This document shows positions 1-9,325 of a stretch of 64,000 bases of DNA, piece after piece (within the stretch, counting starts at the first letter, position 1; every line of letters starts with the position of its first letter). Source of the DNA: Clostridium sp. AN503 (GTDB taxonomy: Bacteria; Bacillota; Clostridia; Lachnospirales; Lachnospiraceae); NCBI RefSeq assembly GCF_040719375.1, contig NZ_JBFDTP010000002.1:2232001-2296000 (forward strand), read 5' to 3'. Under the pieces are notes generated by a model. It saw only the letters and a list, made by a program, of their open reading frames with translations, did no database searches and had not been told where the DNA came from. The translations under genes and the position numbers were made by a program.

Positions 1-175
1 GCTCATATCCGGTCAGGATCTTGATCAGCGTGGACTTTCCTGCGCCGTTTTCACCGCAGAGAGAGTGGATCTCTCCCTCTCTCAGCGTGAAAGAAACGTT
101 AGAAAGTGCCGTCACTCCGGGGTATTGTTTGCATATATCCTTCATTTCCACAAGCACTTTTCTTTTTTCGTCCAT
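1..175 (-). CDS. Sugar ABC transporter ATP-binding protein (N-terminal part, cut by window edge)
   Basis: Only the first 58 codons are visible, starting at the ATG at 175. They hold a typical ABC N-terminus: an A-loop-like region ending in QYPGVTAL, then the Walker A motif GENGAGKSTLIK, then the start of the helical region. The GVTAL...LREGEIHSLCGENGAGKST pattern is that of the RbsA/MglA/YtfR class, which normally carries two fused ATPase domains of about 500 residues. It lies 24 nt downstream of the periplasmic-type binding protein gene and so should energise the same importer. The permease is expected beyond the left edge. Confidence 0.85.
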   Translation of the reverse strand, partial: MDEKRKVLVEMKDICKQYPGVTALSNVSFTLREGEIHSLCGENGAGKSTLIKILTGYE

Positions 176-199
176 ACCTGCCTTCTCCCTTGATCATCA

Positions 200-1279
200 T
201 TACCATGTCCGTTTTGGCAGCTCCTCTGCCGCCTGCTCCTGGAACCACACGATATTGTCAAGTACTACCCAGGAGTCCGGAGCCTGGCCTTCCAGGAAAT
301 AATTCTGGCAGATCTCCAGAAGCGCCGGCCCGTATCCCAAAGGATTTTCCACAGTGGCATTGTATTTGCCTTCCGCCATAGCTTCAAAGGAACCCCGGGC
401 GCCGTCCACACCCATCAGGAAAATATCCCTGCCCGGTTCCAATCCGGCCTCCTGGATTGCCTGGATCGCCCCCAGCCCCATATCATCACTGTGGGCGAGG
501 ACACCCTGGATCTTTACGCCCTCTGCCTCTGCTGACTTTAAGAATGCTTCCATAACCTCTTTGCCCTTGGTCCTGGTCCATTCCGCAGACTGGGAACCGT
601 AGACCACCAGCTTATCCTGTTTGCCGATCGCATTTAAAATACCGGTATTTCTCTCTGTCGCCGCCGATGCCCCCACGGTTCCTTCCAGCACAACAATATT
701 GACCGGGGCCTCCAGTGCCTCACAGCATTGCTCCATAGCCTCCACAAGATATTCCCCGGCTCTGACATTATCTGGTCCCACATAGCAGAGAGAGTAGTCC
801 TCTACGTCACCCGTAGCCATTTCTACCCGGCGTCCAGCCAGAATCACCGGAATCCCTGCCTCCGACGCCTCCATAAGAACAGAATCCCAGCCAGTTGTGA
901 CTGTGGGCCGCAAAACGATTAAGTCCACGCCCTGCTGGATATAGCTGCGGACTGCCTTGATCTGGTTTTCCTGGATCGCCTGGGATTCAGAGAACAGCAG
1001 TTCAAACTGCGGGCTTTCCTTAAACGAGTCTATAATTTCCGCCGACATGGCAGTAACCCACTCCGTTTCCGTGCCGGTCTGTGAAAAACCGATCACATAT
1101 TTGTCCTTTCCCGCTTCAGCCGCTGCCGTCCCTGTCGTTTCAGCCCCTGCCGCAGAGCTTCCCGCTGCCCCTGCATCAGGAGCTTTCTCTGCCCCGTTCG
1201 CGCCGCATCCCGTTACCATCCCTGCGGTCATCATGAACGCCATCATCATTGCCGTTAACTTTAATACACTTCTCCTCAT
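200..1279 (-). CDS. Sugar ABC transporter substrate-binding lipoprotein, YtfQ-like
   Basis: A 359-residue extracytoplasmic solute-binding protein of the periplasmic-binding-protein/LacI fold. The start at 1279 follows a GGAGGAG ribosome site; a longer in-frame reading to 1405 would run back into the flavoprotein gene. It begins with a lipoprotein signal (charged MRRSVLK, hydrophobic core, then GMVTGC with Cys as lipid anchor) and a low-complexity Ala/Gly/Thr linker. The mature part opens with IGFSQTGTETEW and carries QENQIKAVRSYIQQGVD, both close to YtfQ, the galactofuranose-type sugar binder. The operon context suggests a sugar or sugar acid as ligand, but the ligand cannot be read from sequence. 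Confidence 0.88.
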   Translation of the reverse strand: MRRSVLKLTAMMMAFMMTAGMVTGCGANGAEKAPDAGAAGSSAAGAETTGTAAAEAGKDKYVIGFSQTGTETEWVTAMSAEIIDSFKESPQFELLFSESQAIQENQIKAVRSYIQQGVDLIVLRPTVTTGWDSVLMEASEAGIPVILAGRRVEMATGDVEDYSLCYVGPDNVRAGEYLVEAMEQCCEALEAPVNIVVLEGTVGASAATERNTGILNAIGKQDKLVVYGSQSAEWTRTKGKEVMEAFLKSAEAEGVKIQGVLAHSDDMGLGAIQAIQEAGLEPGRDIFLMGVDGARGSFEAMAEGKYNATVENPLGYGPALLEICQNYFLEGQAPDSWVVLDNIVWFQEQAAEELPKRTW

Positions 1280-1298
1280 GATACTCCTCCGTTCTCTC

Positions 1299-2990
1299 TC
1301 ATCTTTCGATTTTATTTGTTTTTTGTATGGCCATTTGATCCTGGTCATGGTCCAGCTCAGGATAATCCTCACGGTAATGGCTGCCCCTGCTCTCTTTCCG
1401 GGCATCCGCCGCTCTGGCCATCAGTAACCCCGTATTCATCATATGCCACAGACTGACCATCTGGCTGACCGGGAGTTCCCCTGCATATTTACCGTCCAGA
1501 CATGCTGTTTTCAAGCTGTCCAGATAGTCCATATACCTCCGAAGCCGTTCTTCATTCCTGATGATCAGCAGGCTTTGGTCCGTCTCCGCCTGTATCTGCC
1601 TTTTTATGTCCTCAAACGCCGCTCCACCCGGCAAATGGAGACCTTTCCAAAAACTGCGGCGGCGATCCAGACCCGGTATATCCGCCGGATATCCTGTTTT
1701 TCTTTTTGCCCGCAATGCACTGTGTTCTCCTGCAATCCTTCCAAACACCTGTGATGCAGCTGACATATTGCCGCCTAAGCGGTCTGCCCCATGAGGTCCG
1801 GAGGCAGCTTCGCCTACCGCATAAAGCCCCTCTACCGAGGTCATCCCGTGCTCGTCGATCAGCGCTCCGCCATTGACAGCATGGGCAAAACAGGCAATCT
1901 CCAGAGGAGTACGCCCGATATCGATGCCCTTAGCCAGATACCATTGTCTGGTGGTCTCCCACATCAGCGAAAATTGATTGTGGCAGCTCAAGCATTCGCG
2001 CATTTCCGGTGTGTCCAGCCGCAGGAACACATTTCCCCGGCTGTTTCCCCGCCCTGCGTTGATCTCCTTCTGTACTGCGATCTCCACATAAGCAGACCGG
2101 TCCCGCACACTGAATGGGAAATGTCCTCTTTTATCACGAAGCACTTCCTGCTCCGTAACCCCGTTGGGCAGGTAGTTTTTGAGAAAACGCTCCCCGCTCC
2201 CGTTCTCCAGGATGGGAAAACACTCCCACAGGTAATTCTCAAACAGATTAATGAATGGATATGCAACTCCGATCCCCATCTGCACAAATTCCAGGTTTGC
2301 CATCTCGGCTCCCGCCTGATATGCCAGGGCGTAGGCATCTCCTGTCACATCATGGGGATACATGTTGTGGGCAAACAGCTGTCCTGCTCCGCCTGCGGCC
2401 AGAATGACGCATTTAGCCAGGACAACCACCTCCCGGTTCTCCTGATCAAAGCCATACGCCCCATGGCACCCCTCATGATCCGCCAACAGCTCCGCTACCG
2501 TGATCCCGTCCCTGGTCCTGACGCCCAGCCTTGAGGCCTCCCGGCGCAGTACTTCTAACAGGGGACGGAAATGATCCTTCATGACATGTGCTCTGGGCTT
2601 ACTGGTAAAACAGCTCTGGAAGACCTTATAACTGCCGCCGATACGCTCAAAGACCCTGTCCCCTCCCGGAAGCCCTGTCAGATATTCCAGGGTTTCCGAC
2701 GCCTGTTCTGCCAGTATCCGGCTCAGCTTCGGAACAGACACCCCAAGAGAGGCGCGGTCGATGTCCTCATAAAAACACTCCGGGCTGTCCCCCTGTCCGG
2801 CTTCAGGTGCATTGTACGCCCCTATCTCCGCCACATCATAGTAAGTGGCTCCGCTTTTTCCGCTCTCCCCCTTGCTGACTATCAGGACATCCACCCCCTG
2901 TCTGGCTGCGCTGATCGCAGCCGCCAGTCCGGCGCCGCCTCCGCCGATCACCAGGACGTCACAGGTTATCTTCTCATACAATTCTTTCAA
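1299..2990 (-). CDS. FAD-dependent oxidoreductase of the fumarate reductase/L-aspartate oxidase flavoprotein family
   Basis: A 563-residue soluble flavoprotein. An N-terminal Rossmann motif VIGGGGAGLAAAISAAR (residues about 14-30) binds FAD; a C-terminal FAD-contact block reads VNGGALID...GLYAVGEAA...RLGGNMSAASQVFG. The start is a TTG at 2990, chosen because AGGAGG sits 5 nt upstream. There is no signal peptide and no heme or FMN domain, so it is not a periplasmic fumarate reductase. The gene lies 15 nt after the CoA-transferase and just before the binding protein. Relatives reduce enoates (fumarate, urocanate, cinnamate) or oxidise aspartate. Next to a MaoC hydratase and a CoA-transferase, reduction of an unsaturated acid is plausible but inferred. 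Confidence 0.75.
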   Translation of the reverse strand: MKELYEKITCDVLVIGGGGAGLAAAISAARQGVDVLIVSKGESGKSGATYYDVAEIGAYNAPEAGQGDSPECFYEDIDRASLGVSVPKLSRILAEQASETLEYLTGLPGGDRVFERIGGSYKVFQSCFTSKPRAHVMKDHFRPLLEVLRREASRLGVRTRDGITVAELLADHEGCHGAYGFDQENREVVVLAKCVILAAGGAGQLFAHNMYPHDVTGDAYALAYQAGAEMANLEFVQMGIGVAYPFINLFENYLWECFPILENGSGERFLKNYLPNGVTEQEVLRDKRGHFPFSVRDRSAYVEIAVQKEINAGRGNSRGNVFLRLDTPEMRECLSCHNQFSLMWETTRQWYLAKGIDIGRTPLEIACFAHAVNGGALIDEHGMTSVEGLYAVGEAASGPHGADRLGGNMSAASQVFGRIAGEHSALRAKRKTGYPADIPGLDRRRSFWKGLHLPGGAAFEDIKRQIQAETDQSLLIIRNEERLRRYMDYLDSLKTACLDGKYAGELPVSQMVSLWHMMNTGLLMARAADARKESRGSHYREDYPELDHDQDQMAIQKTNKIER

Positions 2991-3005
2991 TCTGACCTCC
3001 TAACA

Positions 3006-4532
3006 TCATCGGAAAATATCATCCGGCATCCGTTTTACCTGATCCGCCTTTACAACAAACGGGAGACGATCCAGAATATCTTTTTCAATGTCAATCCCCG
3101 GCGCCGCCTCTAAAAGCTCCAGTCCGTCTTCCCCATACCGGAATACACACCGCTCAGTGATATAAAGAAGCTCCTGTCCATGTTCATAAGCCATGCGCCC
3201 GTTTAAGGTGATCTGCTCCACCTGGTCCACGATCTTGGGCTGCTGCCCTTCTTTTAATATGGTCAGCTTTCCATTTCCGATCTCAAACTCAGCCCCTACC
3301 GCAGAGAAGGTTCCACAGAAAACAAGTTTTTTCGTCTTGTGCGTGATATCGATAAAACCGCCGCATCCAGGCACAATATGGTTGAATTTGCTGACGTTCA
3401 CATTGCCGTGACGGTCCATCTCTCCAAACCCCAGGAATGTAATATCCAGCCCGCCGCCCCTGTAATAGGGAAACACAAACGAGGAGTCCAGGATCGCGCT
3501 GGGATTCCGGTTCACGCCGAAGATCTTCCGCTCTGCCGGAACCCCGCCGATGGAACCGTGTTCCGGGAAAAAGGTGCTCTCAATCCCCCCCTTCTCTTCC
3601 ACCTGGATCATGGGGATATTGGCCGGGATTCCAACTCCCAGATTGATCACACGATCATTTTCCCCGATCTCCATGGCTGCCCTGCGGGCGATCACCTTTT
3701 TGCAGTCCAGACTGAGGGCCGGAAGCTCCGACACCGGGATCTTTATTTCCCCGGTCAGGGACGGATTCACGCTGGCTCCGCCCGATATGCCCTGCTCCGG
3801 ATCGATGACGATATAATCCACCATGATTCCCGGTACCAGCACCTTTCTGGGATGCAGGGAACCACGTCTGGCAAGGCGCGACGCCTGCACGATCACTTTG
3901 CCGCCGCTGGCTTTCGCCGCCATGGCTGCCGAGAGGACCCCCGCATTGACCGGCTCCTGCTCCACAGTCAGGTTGCCGTCCTCATCCACCGTGGTTCCGC
4001 GTATGATCGCCACGTCAATCCTGGGATTCTGGTAGCAGAGATAATCATTCCCTTTTATGGTTATCTTCTCACAGATCGGTTCTGATGATATCTCATTCAT
4101 TCTGCCGCCTTCCACGTCGCAATCCACAAATGTTCCGATCCCTGTCCTGGTAAATGTGCAGGTCTCTCCCGCCCCAGTCTGGTGCAGGATCTCAAAAAGT
4201 GTTCCCATGGGGATCACATAGGCCTCCACCTTGTTCTCACGGAGCATCGCTGTCATTTTGGAGGTTTTGAGAAAACTGAAGCCGCTCCCAATGACTCTCT
4301 TTACCATACCGGGATGGGCAAAACGCTCCAGTCCCACACCGTCCCCCATCCCATGGATCGTCGTGTGGATCTCCGTCATCCCGCAGGGATGCCCCTCAGC
4401 CAGGAACCTGTCCTCCAGTGCCTTCAAGGTCCTGTCCGGAAGCATGATATTCTCGATCCCGCAGACAAATACGGTACTGTTATCCTCAATCCAGGAAACC
4501 GCCTGTTCAAAGGAAACTACTTTTTCTGTCAT
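3006..4532 (-). CDS. Acyl-CoA:acetate/propionate CoA-transferase (YdiF/Pct-like)
   Basis: A 508-residue family I CoA-transferase with fused alpha and beta halves, the usual length for YdiF or propionate CoA-transferase. The start at 4532 overlaps the stop of the MaoC gene by ATGA and has GGGAGG upstream. The catalytic glutamate is in PEHGSIGGVPA, near residue 324. Other family marks are NPRIDVAIIRGTTVDEDGN in the first half and INLGVGIPANIP at the start of the second. The enzyme moves CoA between short-chain acids by a glutamyl-CoA thioester. Coupled translation with the hydratase suggests that the two act on the same acyl-CoA. Confidence 0.88.
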   Translation of the reverse strand: MTEKVVSFEQAVSWIEDNSTVFVCGIENIMLPDRTLKALEDRFLAEGHPCGMTEIHTTIHGMGDGVGLERFAHPGMVKRVIGSGFSFLKTSKMTAMLRENKVEAYVIPMGTLFEILHQTGAGETCTFTRTGIGTFVDCDVEGGRMNEISSEPICEKITIKGNDYLCYQNPRIDVAIIRGTTVDEDGNLTVEQEPVNAGVLSAAMAAKASGGKVIVQASRLARRGSLHPRKVLVPGIMVDYIVIDPEQGISGGASVNPSLTGEIKIPVSELPALSLDCKKVIARRAAMEIGENDRVINLGVGIPANIPMIQVEEKGGIESTFFPEHGSIGGVPAERKIFGVNRNPSAILDSSFVFPYYRGGGLDITFLGFGEMDRHGNVNVSKFNHIVPGCGGFIDITHKTKKLVFCGTFSAVGAEFEIGNGKLTILKEGQQPKIVDQVEQITLNGRMAYEHGQELLYITERCVFRYGEDGLELLEAAPGIDIEKDILDRLPFVVKADQVKRMPDDIFR

Positions 4533-4990
4533 TTCTGTCCCTCCCCTGCCTTTCGTTTCATCATCAGGACTTTCACACCAGACTGGCATACCTCATCCTT
4601 TTGGTTGATCACTTCAAAAAACAGCTTTAAGATCCCCCGGTCCTCTTTGCTGCGGCTGAACCGGATCTCCTGGACTGTGATCCTCACATGGATGGTATCG
4701 CCCAAAAGGACCGCCTTATGGAATTTCCAGTCCTCAATCCCCAAAAGCGCGATGGAATTATCCGTGATCAGGCCCAGCCTCATCATTAACCCGTGGGCAA
4801 TGGACAGCCCCAGCAGCCCGTGGGCAATCCGCTCTCCAAAAATACTGTCCTTCATGTAGACCGCGTCCGTATGGTTCTGGTGGTAATCCCCCGTCAGTCC
4901 GGCGAAAGCGGAAACTTCATACTCCCCGATCGTCCTTCCCGGCGTGAGGAATACCTCCCCCACCCTCCAGTCATCCAGATACTTACTCAT
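4529..4990 (-). CDS. MaoC-like (R)-specific enoyl-CoA hydratase/dehydratase
   Basis: A 153-residue single hot-dog protein. The hydratase-2 motif appears as GLTGDYHQNHTDAVYM, with the catalytic Asp and His in the GDxxxxHxD pattern, followed by GERIAHGLLGLSIAHGLM. Such enzymes add water to, or remove it from, trans-2-enoyl-CoA. The gene overlaps the kinase gene upstream by 8 nt and the CoA-transferase downstream by 4 nt, so it is part of the operon. In this setting it could dehydrate a hydroxyacyl-CoA made by the CoA-transferase. That substrate is an inference. Confidence 0.82.
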   Translation of the reverse strand: MSKYLDDWRVGEVFLTPGRTIGEYEVSAFAGLTGDYHQNHTDAVYMKDSIFGERIAHGLLGLSIAHGLMMRLGLITDNSIALLGIEDWKFHKAVLLGDTIHVRITVQEIRFSRSKEDRGILKLFFEVINQKDEVCQSGVKVLMMKRKAGEGQK

Positions 4991-5999
4991 TCTTTCCCTC
5001 CTCCTTAAGTCTTGCTATGACATACGCGCCTTTTGCGGAATACGGCACTGCTCCCGCAGACTGGCACAAAGTGACCTGCGTAAAAACCTGTTCCTCTTTT
5101 AGAATATCTGCGAGACCACGGCTGTAAGCGCCGTCCCCCATAACAAGCGCCGTCATACTGCTGTCCGTCTGGATCGCCCGGCTGTTTTGAACCGCAAATA
5201 TATCATTCTGCATCAGGATCCCATAAAGGAAATTGGCAGCTGCTTTGGTCCCCACCCCCGCAAACTGACTGAGGATCCTCGTTGAGAAACAGGCCCGCCC
5301 GGTTCCGCACCGGCAGGCAGCGCGGTAACCCCGAAGCACCATCTCCCTGTCGTATTCTTCTCCTTCCACAAACGCTCTCCCCACTGCATCAGCAATGATC
5401 GTATCGTGAATAATGGAAGATAAGAGTTCACCTGACAGAGTCGTTAAACATCCTCTCAGACTGCCGTCTTTATCCACCGTCACAAATTTCGTATGGGATC
5501 CGGGTATAATGATCACATAGGGGCGGCCTGTACCATACAGCTCTAAAAGCGCACAGCACTCCACCTCCTCTCCCCTCATAATATCCATCGCCTCAAAACA
5601 CGCTTCTGTCACCGATGGGACATCATTTTTCACCCCCGGTATAAACAGGATCGGCAGCGGGCATACATCCTTTAGGAGCACTTCCACCGCTGCCTCAGCC
5701 AGGCCTTTCCGGCTCACCGGAGCTGTACAGTGAGGAATCTCCACCAACCCGACATTGGATGTGATCATTCCGCTTGCAGCGACCCGCGCCACCTGATCAT
5801 ATCCGATCCTGAATTCTGAAAGCAGGGACTCCATACATTCCCGCACTCCCCGTTTCAGCCTTTCATTGCTGCCATCCCGCGCAGTATCCCGGACTCCGAC
5901 CGCGGCACTTTTCATCCCAAGCGCCTGTCCATCATCTTTCCAGAGTACGGCACGGGTATTGGTCGTGCCTGTATCAACGGTTATCCAGTATCGCCTCAT
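4983..5999 (-). CDS. dgoK: 2-dehydro-3-deoxygalactonokinase (DgoK-like)
   Basis: A 338-residue sugar-acid kinase of the DgoK family in the ASKHA fold. The N-terminal phosphate-binding loop is DTGTTNTRAVLW (residues 9-20), and a second conserved block is IIIPGSHTKFVTVD. DgoK phosphorylates 2-dehydro-3-deoxy-D-galactonate at C6, giving the substrate of the aldolase next door. The start at 5999 lies inside the end of the aldolase gene (26-nt overlap), so the two are coupled. Length matches the family (about 290-340). Exact sugar-acid specificity (galactonate or gluconate series) cannot be told from the sequence. Confidence 0.87.
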   Translation of the reverse strand: MRRYWITVDTGTTNTRAVLWKDDGQALGMKSAAVGVRDTARDGSNERLKRGVRECMESLLSEFRIGYDQVARVAASGMITSNVGLVEIPHCTAPVSRKGLAEAAVEVLLKDVCPLPILFIPGVKNDVPSVTEACFEAMDIMRGEEVECCALLELYGTGRPYVIIIPGSHTKFVTVDKDGSLRGCLTTLSGELLSSIIHDTIIADAVGRAFVEGEEYDREMVLRGYRAACRCGTGRACFSTRILSQFAGVGTKAAANFLYGILMQNDIFAVQNSRAIQTDSSMTALVMGDGAYSRGLADILKEEQVFTQVTLCQSAGAVPYSAKGAYVIARLKEEGKNE

Positions 6000-6660
6000 C
6001 CCCCGCCTCCTTTATCCTGCTCAAATACGTCCTGGCCAGTTCCGTCACAGCTTCATAATCCTGGTTCCTGATATATTCCCGTTTCAAAATATTGCTTCCT
6101 ACACCAAAGCTTACAGCTCCTGCCTTAAGGAACTCACCGATATTATCCTCCGAGATCCCGCCTACCATCATAAGCGGAATATGGCTCAGCGGCCCCCGGA
6201 CCGCCTTCAGATAACCGGTTCCCATAACGCCCGCCGGAAACAGCTTGACCACATCAGCCCCCCATGCGTAAGCCTCATAGATCTCGCTTGCGGTGAGCGC
6301 TCCCGGGATCGAGACGAGTCCCATAGCTCTGGTAAGCTTTATGACCGCCTCATCAGCCCCCGGCGACAGGATAAACTCTGCTCCTGCGTCCCGTGCACAG
6401 ATCAACTGCTCCTGCGTCAGGACCGTCCCAGCTCCTACGGTCATATCATCAGGCAGATGTTTCCGTACAAGTGCTATGGACTCTGCCGTAGCCTCCATCC
6501 TTCCTGTTTCCTGGGAAAATGTGATCTCCATCAACCTGATGCCGCCCTTATATAATGCCTTTGCTGATTCCAACACATCTTCCGGAATAATATCTCTTGC
6601 TATGACAACCAGCCGGTTTCTTCTTATGGAATCCAAAACTTCTTTTTTTCTTTCTGTCAT
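5974..6660 (-). CDS. 2-dehydro-3-deoxy-6-phosphogluconate/galactonate aldolase (KDPG aldolase family)
   Basis: A 228-residue class I aldolase with the TIM-barrel KDPG fold. Visible motifs are the catalytic Glu in LMEITFSQE, the PGAD block in FILSPGADEAVI, and the Schiff-base lysine in GADVVKLFPAG. It splits the phosphorylated keto-deoxy acid into pyruvate and glyceraldehyde 3-phosphate. I take the ATG at 6660, which overlaps the SDR stop by ATGA; another ATG lies four codons upstream at 6672. The length is a little above the usual 205-215 because of an extended C-terminus that overlaps the kinase start. Confidence 0.9.
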   Translation of the reverse strand: MTERKKEVLDSIRRNRLVVIARDIIPEDVLESAKALYKGGIRLMEITFSQETGRMEATAESIALVRKHLPDDMTVGAGTVLTQEQLICARDAGAEFILSPGADEAVIKLTRAMGLVSIPGALTASEIYEAYAWGADVVKLFPAGVMGTGYLKAVRGPLSHIPLMMVGGISEDNIGEFLKAGAVSFGVGSNILKREYIRNQDYEAVTELARTYLSRIKEAGDEAILDNR

Positions 6661-7406
6661 CTGCCCAGCCATCCCCCATCTACCGGAATCACAATGCCAT
6701 CTATGTAATCAGACGCTTTTGACGCTAAAAAGACTGCTGTTCCCACAATATCCTCCGGCTGACCCCAGCGCCCTGCCGGGATACGCTCCAGGATCTGCCT
6801 GTTTCTCACCGGGTCGTTTAAGATCGCTGTGTTTAATTCGGTTGCCAGATACCCCGGGGCGATGCAGTTCACATTGACACCCTTACCAGCCCATTCATTC
6901 GAGAGGCTTTTTGTGAACTGCATGACGGCTCCCTTGCTGCCGGCATAGGCCGGAACCGTCAGACCTCCCTGGAAGGAAAGCAGCGAGGCCGTATTAATGA
7001 TCTTTCCATATCCCCGTTCCAGCATGTGGCGGCCAAAGACCTGGCATAAATAGAACACCGCTTTGCAATTGACATCCATTACAAAATCCCATTCTTTCTG
7101 CGGGAATTCGGCACACGGATACCGTCTCTGAGTCCCTGCATTGTTGTAGAGAATATCAATCCTCCCGTCCTGCTCCCTGATGATCTGCTCGGCAAGTGCT
7201 TCTATCTCATCACATTTTGATAAGTCAAACCGGTAGGCGCTGCACCGGACTCCGTAGCTCTCTATGGCCTTTACCGTCTCCTCAGACACCTCCAGGTCTA
7301 TGATCGCCACATTGGCTCCCGCCTTCGCATACCCTTCTGCCACAGCCCGTCCGATCCCCCTGTTGGCTCCCGTCACTACCGCATTGCATCCCCTGATATC
7401 AAACAT
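6657..7406 (-). CDS. SDR-family oxidoreductase, KduD-like (2-dehydro-3-deoxy-D-gluconate 5-dehydrogenase-like)
   Basis: A 249-residue classical short-chain dehydrogenase. Cofactor motif TGANRGIG (residues 12-19), structural NNAG, catalytic Ser in NTASLL, and YAGSK for the Tyr/Lys pair. The C-terminus ends in YIDGIVIPVDGGWLGR, the KduD/gluconate 5-dehydrogenase style. Such enzymes interconvert keto and hydroxy groups on hexuronate-derived sugar acids with NAD(H). It is translationally coupled to the aldolase. Best guess is a step that feeds keto-deoxy sugar acid into the kinase and aldolase; a gluconate or idonate dehydrogenase is an alternative. Confidence 0.85.
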   Translation of the reverse strand: MFDIRGCNAVVTGANRGIGRAVAEGYAKAGANVAIIDLEVSEETVKAIESYGVRCSAYRFDLSKCDEIEALAEQIIREQDGRIDILYNNAGTQRRYPCAEFPQKEWDFVMDVNCKAVFYLCQVFGRHMLERGYGKIINTASLLSFQGGLTVPAYAGSKGAVMQFTKSLSNEWAGKGVNVNCIAPGYLATELNTAILNDPVRNRQILERIPAGRWGQPEDIVGTAVFLASKASDYIDGIVIPVDGGWLGR

Positions 7407-7447
7407 ATTGATCCCCCCTTCTCCCTATAGCTGCCTCCGCAGCTTTC

Positions 7448-8392
7448 TCAATTCAACCGATACTGTAAAGGCTCCCCATCCAGGTAGCGCACAAGCTCTT
7501 CTGCCAGCTTACGCTTAAGATCCACAGACGCCTGTTCTGAATACCATGCCATGTGCGGGCTGAAGATCACATTGTCAAAGGCCATCAGAGGATTCTCCGT
7601 CCCCACCGGTTCTTTTTCAAACACATCCAGCCCCGCGCCTGCGATCCAGTGTTCGCGGAGCGCCTGCACCAATGCCTGTTCATCAATGATCCCCCCTCTG
7701 GAAACATTGATCAGAACTGCATTTTTCTTCATGAGCTTCAGCTCCTCCAGACCGATCAGTCCCCTGGAGGTCTCAAGCGGTGTATGGATGCTGATCATAT
7801 CCGACTCCCGCAGCAGCTGCTCAAACGGAACCACTGTCACATGTTCCGGTACCCTCTTTTGAGACCGCACGTCACATGCGATCACCCGGCATCCCAGACC
7901 TTTTATGATTTCCGCCAGGCAGGTTCCGATCCGGCCTAATCCGATGATCCCTACGGTAAGGCCGCTGAGGCGACAGATCGGTATACACTCCTCATATGCC
8001 CATCTTCCCTGCCTCATAGCGCGGTCCGCATGATATATTTTTCTGGTAAGCCCCATCATCATGGCCAAAGCATGTGCCGCCACCTCCTGTACCCCGTAAT
8101 CCGGCACATTGCACACGATAACATGATTTCTGGTTGCCGCATCAATATCAATATGATTGACGCCCACACCATAGCGGACCACCAGTTCCAGATCCTCTGT
8201 CTCATCAAAAAACTGCTCCGTCAGCGGCGTGTACTGATTGGCAATCACCTTCACTCCCTTCAGTTTCCGGATCAACTGCCCCGTATCACCGCAATCCAGG
8301 AATTCAAACTCTACCTGATTTCTGCGAAACACCTCCTCCTCCTGCTTTAAATCCACATGGTCGCAATCCGTGATCACTACTCGTCTTTCCAT
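7448..8392 (-). CDS. D-isomer-specific 2-hydroxyacid dehydrogenase
   Basis: A 314-residue NAD-dependent dehydrogenase of the phosphoglycerate/glyoxylate reductase family. The nucleotide loop is VGIIGLGRIG, and the catalytic Arg, Glu and His lie in NVSRGGIID, FEKEP and SPHMAW. The start at 8392 was chosen for AGGAGGAAGGAG upstream; a longer in-frame start at 8440 would overlap the regulator. It sits between the IclR gene and the SDR, so it is the first enzyme gene of the operon. Likely role is reversible reduction of a 2-keto acid (glyoxylate, hydroxypyruvate or a sugar keto acid); the substrate is not decidable. Confidence 0.86.
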   Translation of the reverse strand: MERRVVITDCDHVDLKQEEEVFRRNQVEFEFLDCGDTGQLIRKLKGVKVIANQYTPLTEQFFDETEDLELVVRYGVGVNHIDIDAATRNHVIVCNVPDYGVQEVAAHALAMMMGLTRKIYHADRAMRQGRWAYEECIPICRLSGLTVGIIGLGRIGTCLAEIIKGLGCRVIACDVRSQKRVPEHVTVVPFEQLLRESDMISIHTPLETSRGLIGLEELKLMKKNAVLINVSRGGIIDEQALVQALREHWIAGAGLDVFEKEPVGTENPLMAFDNVIFSPHMAWYSEQASVDLKRKLAEELVRYLDGEPLQYRLN

Positions 8393-8421
8393 TCCTCTCC
8401 TTCCTCCTGCATAACGATACC

Positions 8422-9204
8422 TTACTCCGAATAGATCCATTTATCAGAATCCTGATTAATGATCCGTTCAATAACTGACGCATTACTTCTTAAGCTCTCT
8501 TTTATTTTTTCCTTCTCCCTCCTGCTGTCTATCATGATTGGAAAGGCTACACTTACCGCGGCGATCGTTTTGCCTTTCATCCTTATGGGACATGCAATAC
8601 ACTGGATATATGGTGAGGACTCCTCCCTCTCATAACTGAAGCCGGTCTCCCGGACCTCCTCCAGTTGTTTTGCCAAAACATCAAAATCCGTAACTGTGTT
8701 TTCCGTGATCTTTTTCATTCCTCCCGGATACATCGATTTTATCTCGTCAATATTCTTCTCTGCGATCAGCGCTTTCCCCAGCCCAGTGCAGTATGCCGGC
8801 AGCCGGTAACCGGGAATCGCCGTCACCTGGAGATTGACAGGCGCATTCTTCTTCATCAGATAGAAGACCTCATTATCAGAAAGTACACCAAGGAAACAGG
8901 TTGCCTGTACTTCTACAGAAAGCTGCTTCATCACCTCATCAATCCGGTTCAGGATATTGGAGTCATCCACATAACACCGGCCCAGAGAGAACAGGGATTC
9001 CCCAATATAGTATTTCTGATTTTTTTTGTTCAGGTAAAGAAACCTCCGGTTGCACAAGGTGGAAAGAAGCGGCGAAAGGCTGCCCTTCGGAATATCAAGT
9101 TTCCTGGATATATCGGAAAATGACAGTCCCTCCCTGCTGTTCTGTGCAGTAATCTCCAAAACGTCCAATATCCGTTCCGTTGTTCTGTGATTCCCTTCGT
9201 TCAT
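8422..9204 (-). CDS. IclR-family transcriptional regulator
   Basis: A 260-residue regulator. The N-terminal winged helix (about residues 8-70) contains LSFSDISRKLDIPKGSLSPLLSTL, the usual IclR recognition region; the C-terminal effector domain holds PAYCTGLGKALIAE and the SPYIQCIACPI block. It is the promoter-proximal gene of the catabolic operon, 29 nt before the dehydrogenase. IclR proteins that control keto-deoxy sugar-acid genes (KdgR type) are common, which fits the downstream kinase and aldolase. Autoregulation is likely because a palindrome overlaps its promoter. Confidence 0.9.
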   Translation of the reverse strand: MNEGNHRTTERILDVLEITAQNSREGLSFSDISRKLDIPKGSLSPLLSTLCNRRFLYLNKKNQKYYIGESLFSLGRCYVDDSNILNRIDEVMKQLSVEVQATCFLGVLSDNEVFYLMKKNAPVNLQVTAIPGYRLPAYCTGLGKALIAEKNIDEIKSMYPGGMKKITENTVTDFDVLAKQLEEVRETGFSYEREESSPYIQCIACPIRMKGKTIAAVSVAFPIMIDSRREKEKIKESLRSNASVIERIINQDSDKWIYSE

Positions 9205-9283
9205 AACTCATCCATCCTTTTCTTTTTTATCCTATGTATCTTTCAATGTGTTCGTATATAAAAACCAGTTCTTTATTAAGAAC

Positions 9284-9325
9284 ATTATATCATTATATGG
9301 TACTATATTCCATTCTCATAATGGA
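9284..9325 (-). promoter_or_regulatory. Promoter and candidate IclR operator of the catabolic operon
   Basis: On the minus strand two TATAAT boxes lie at 9292-9297 and 9284-9289. A TCCATT/AATGGA inverted repeat with a 5-nt spacer spans 9309-9325. The palindrome covers the -35 position (TGGAAT) of the second box, so bound regulator would block polymerase. Operator identity is inferred from position. Confidence 0.5.
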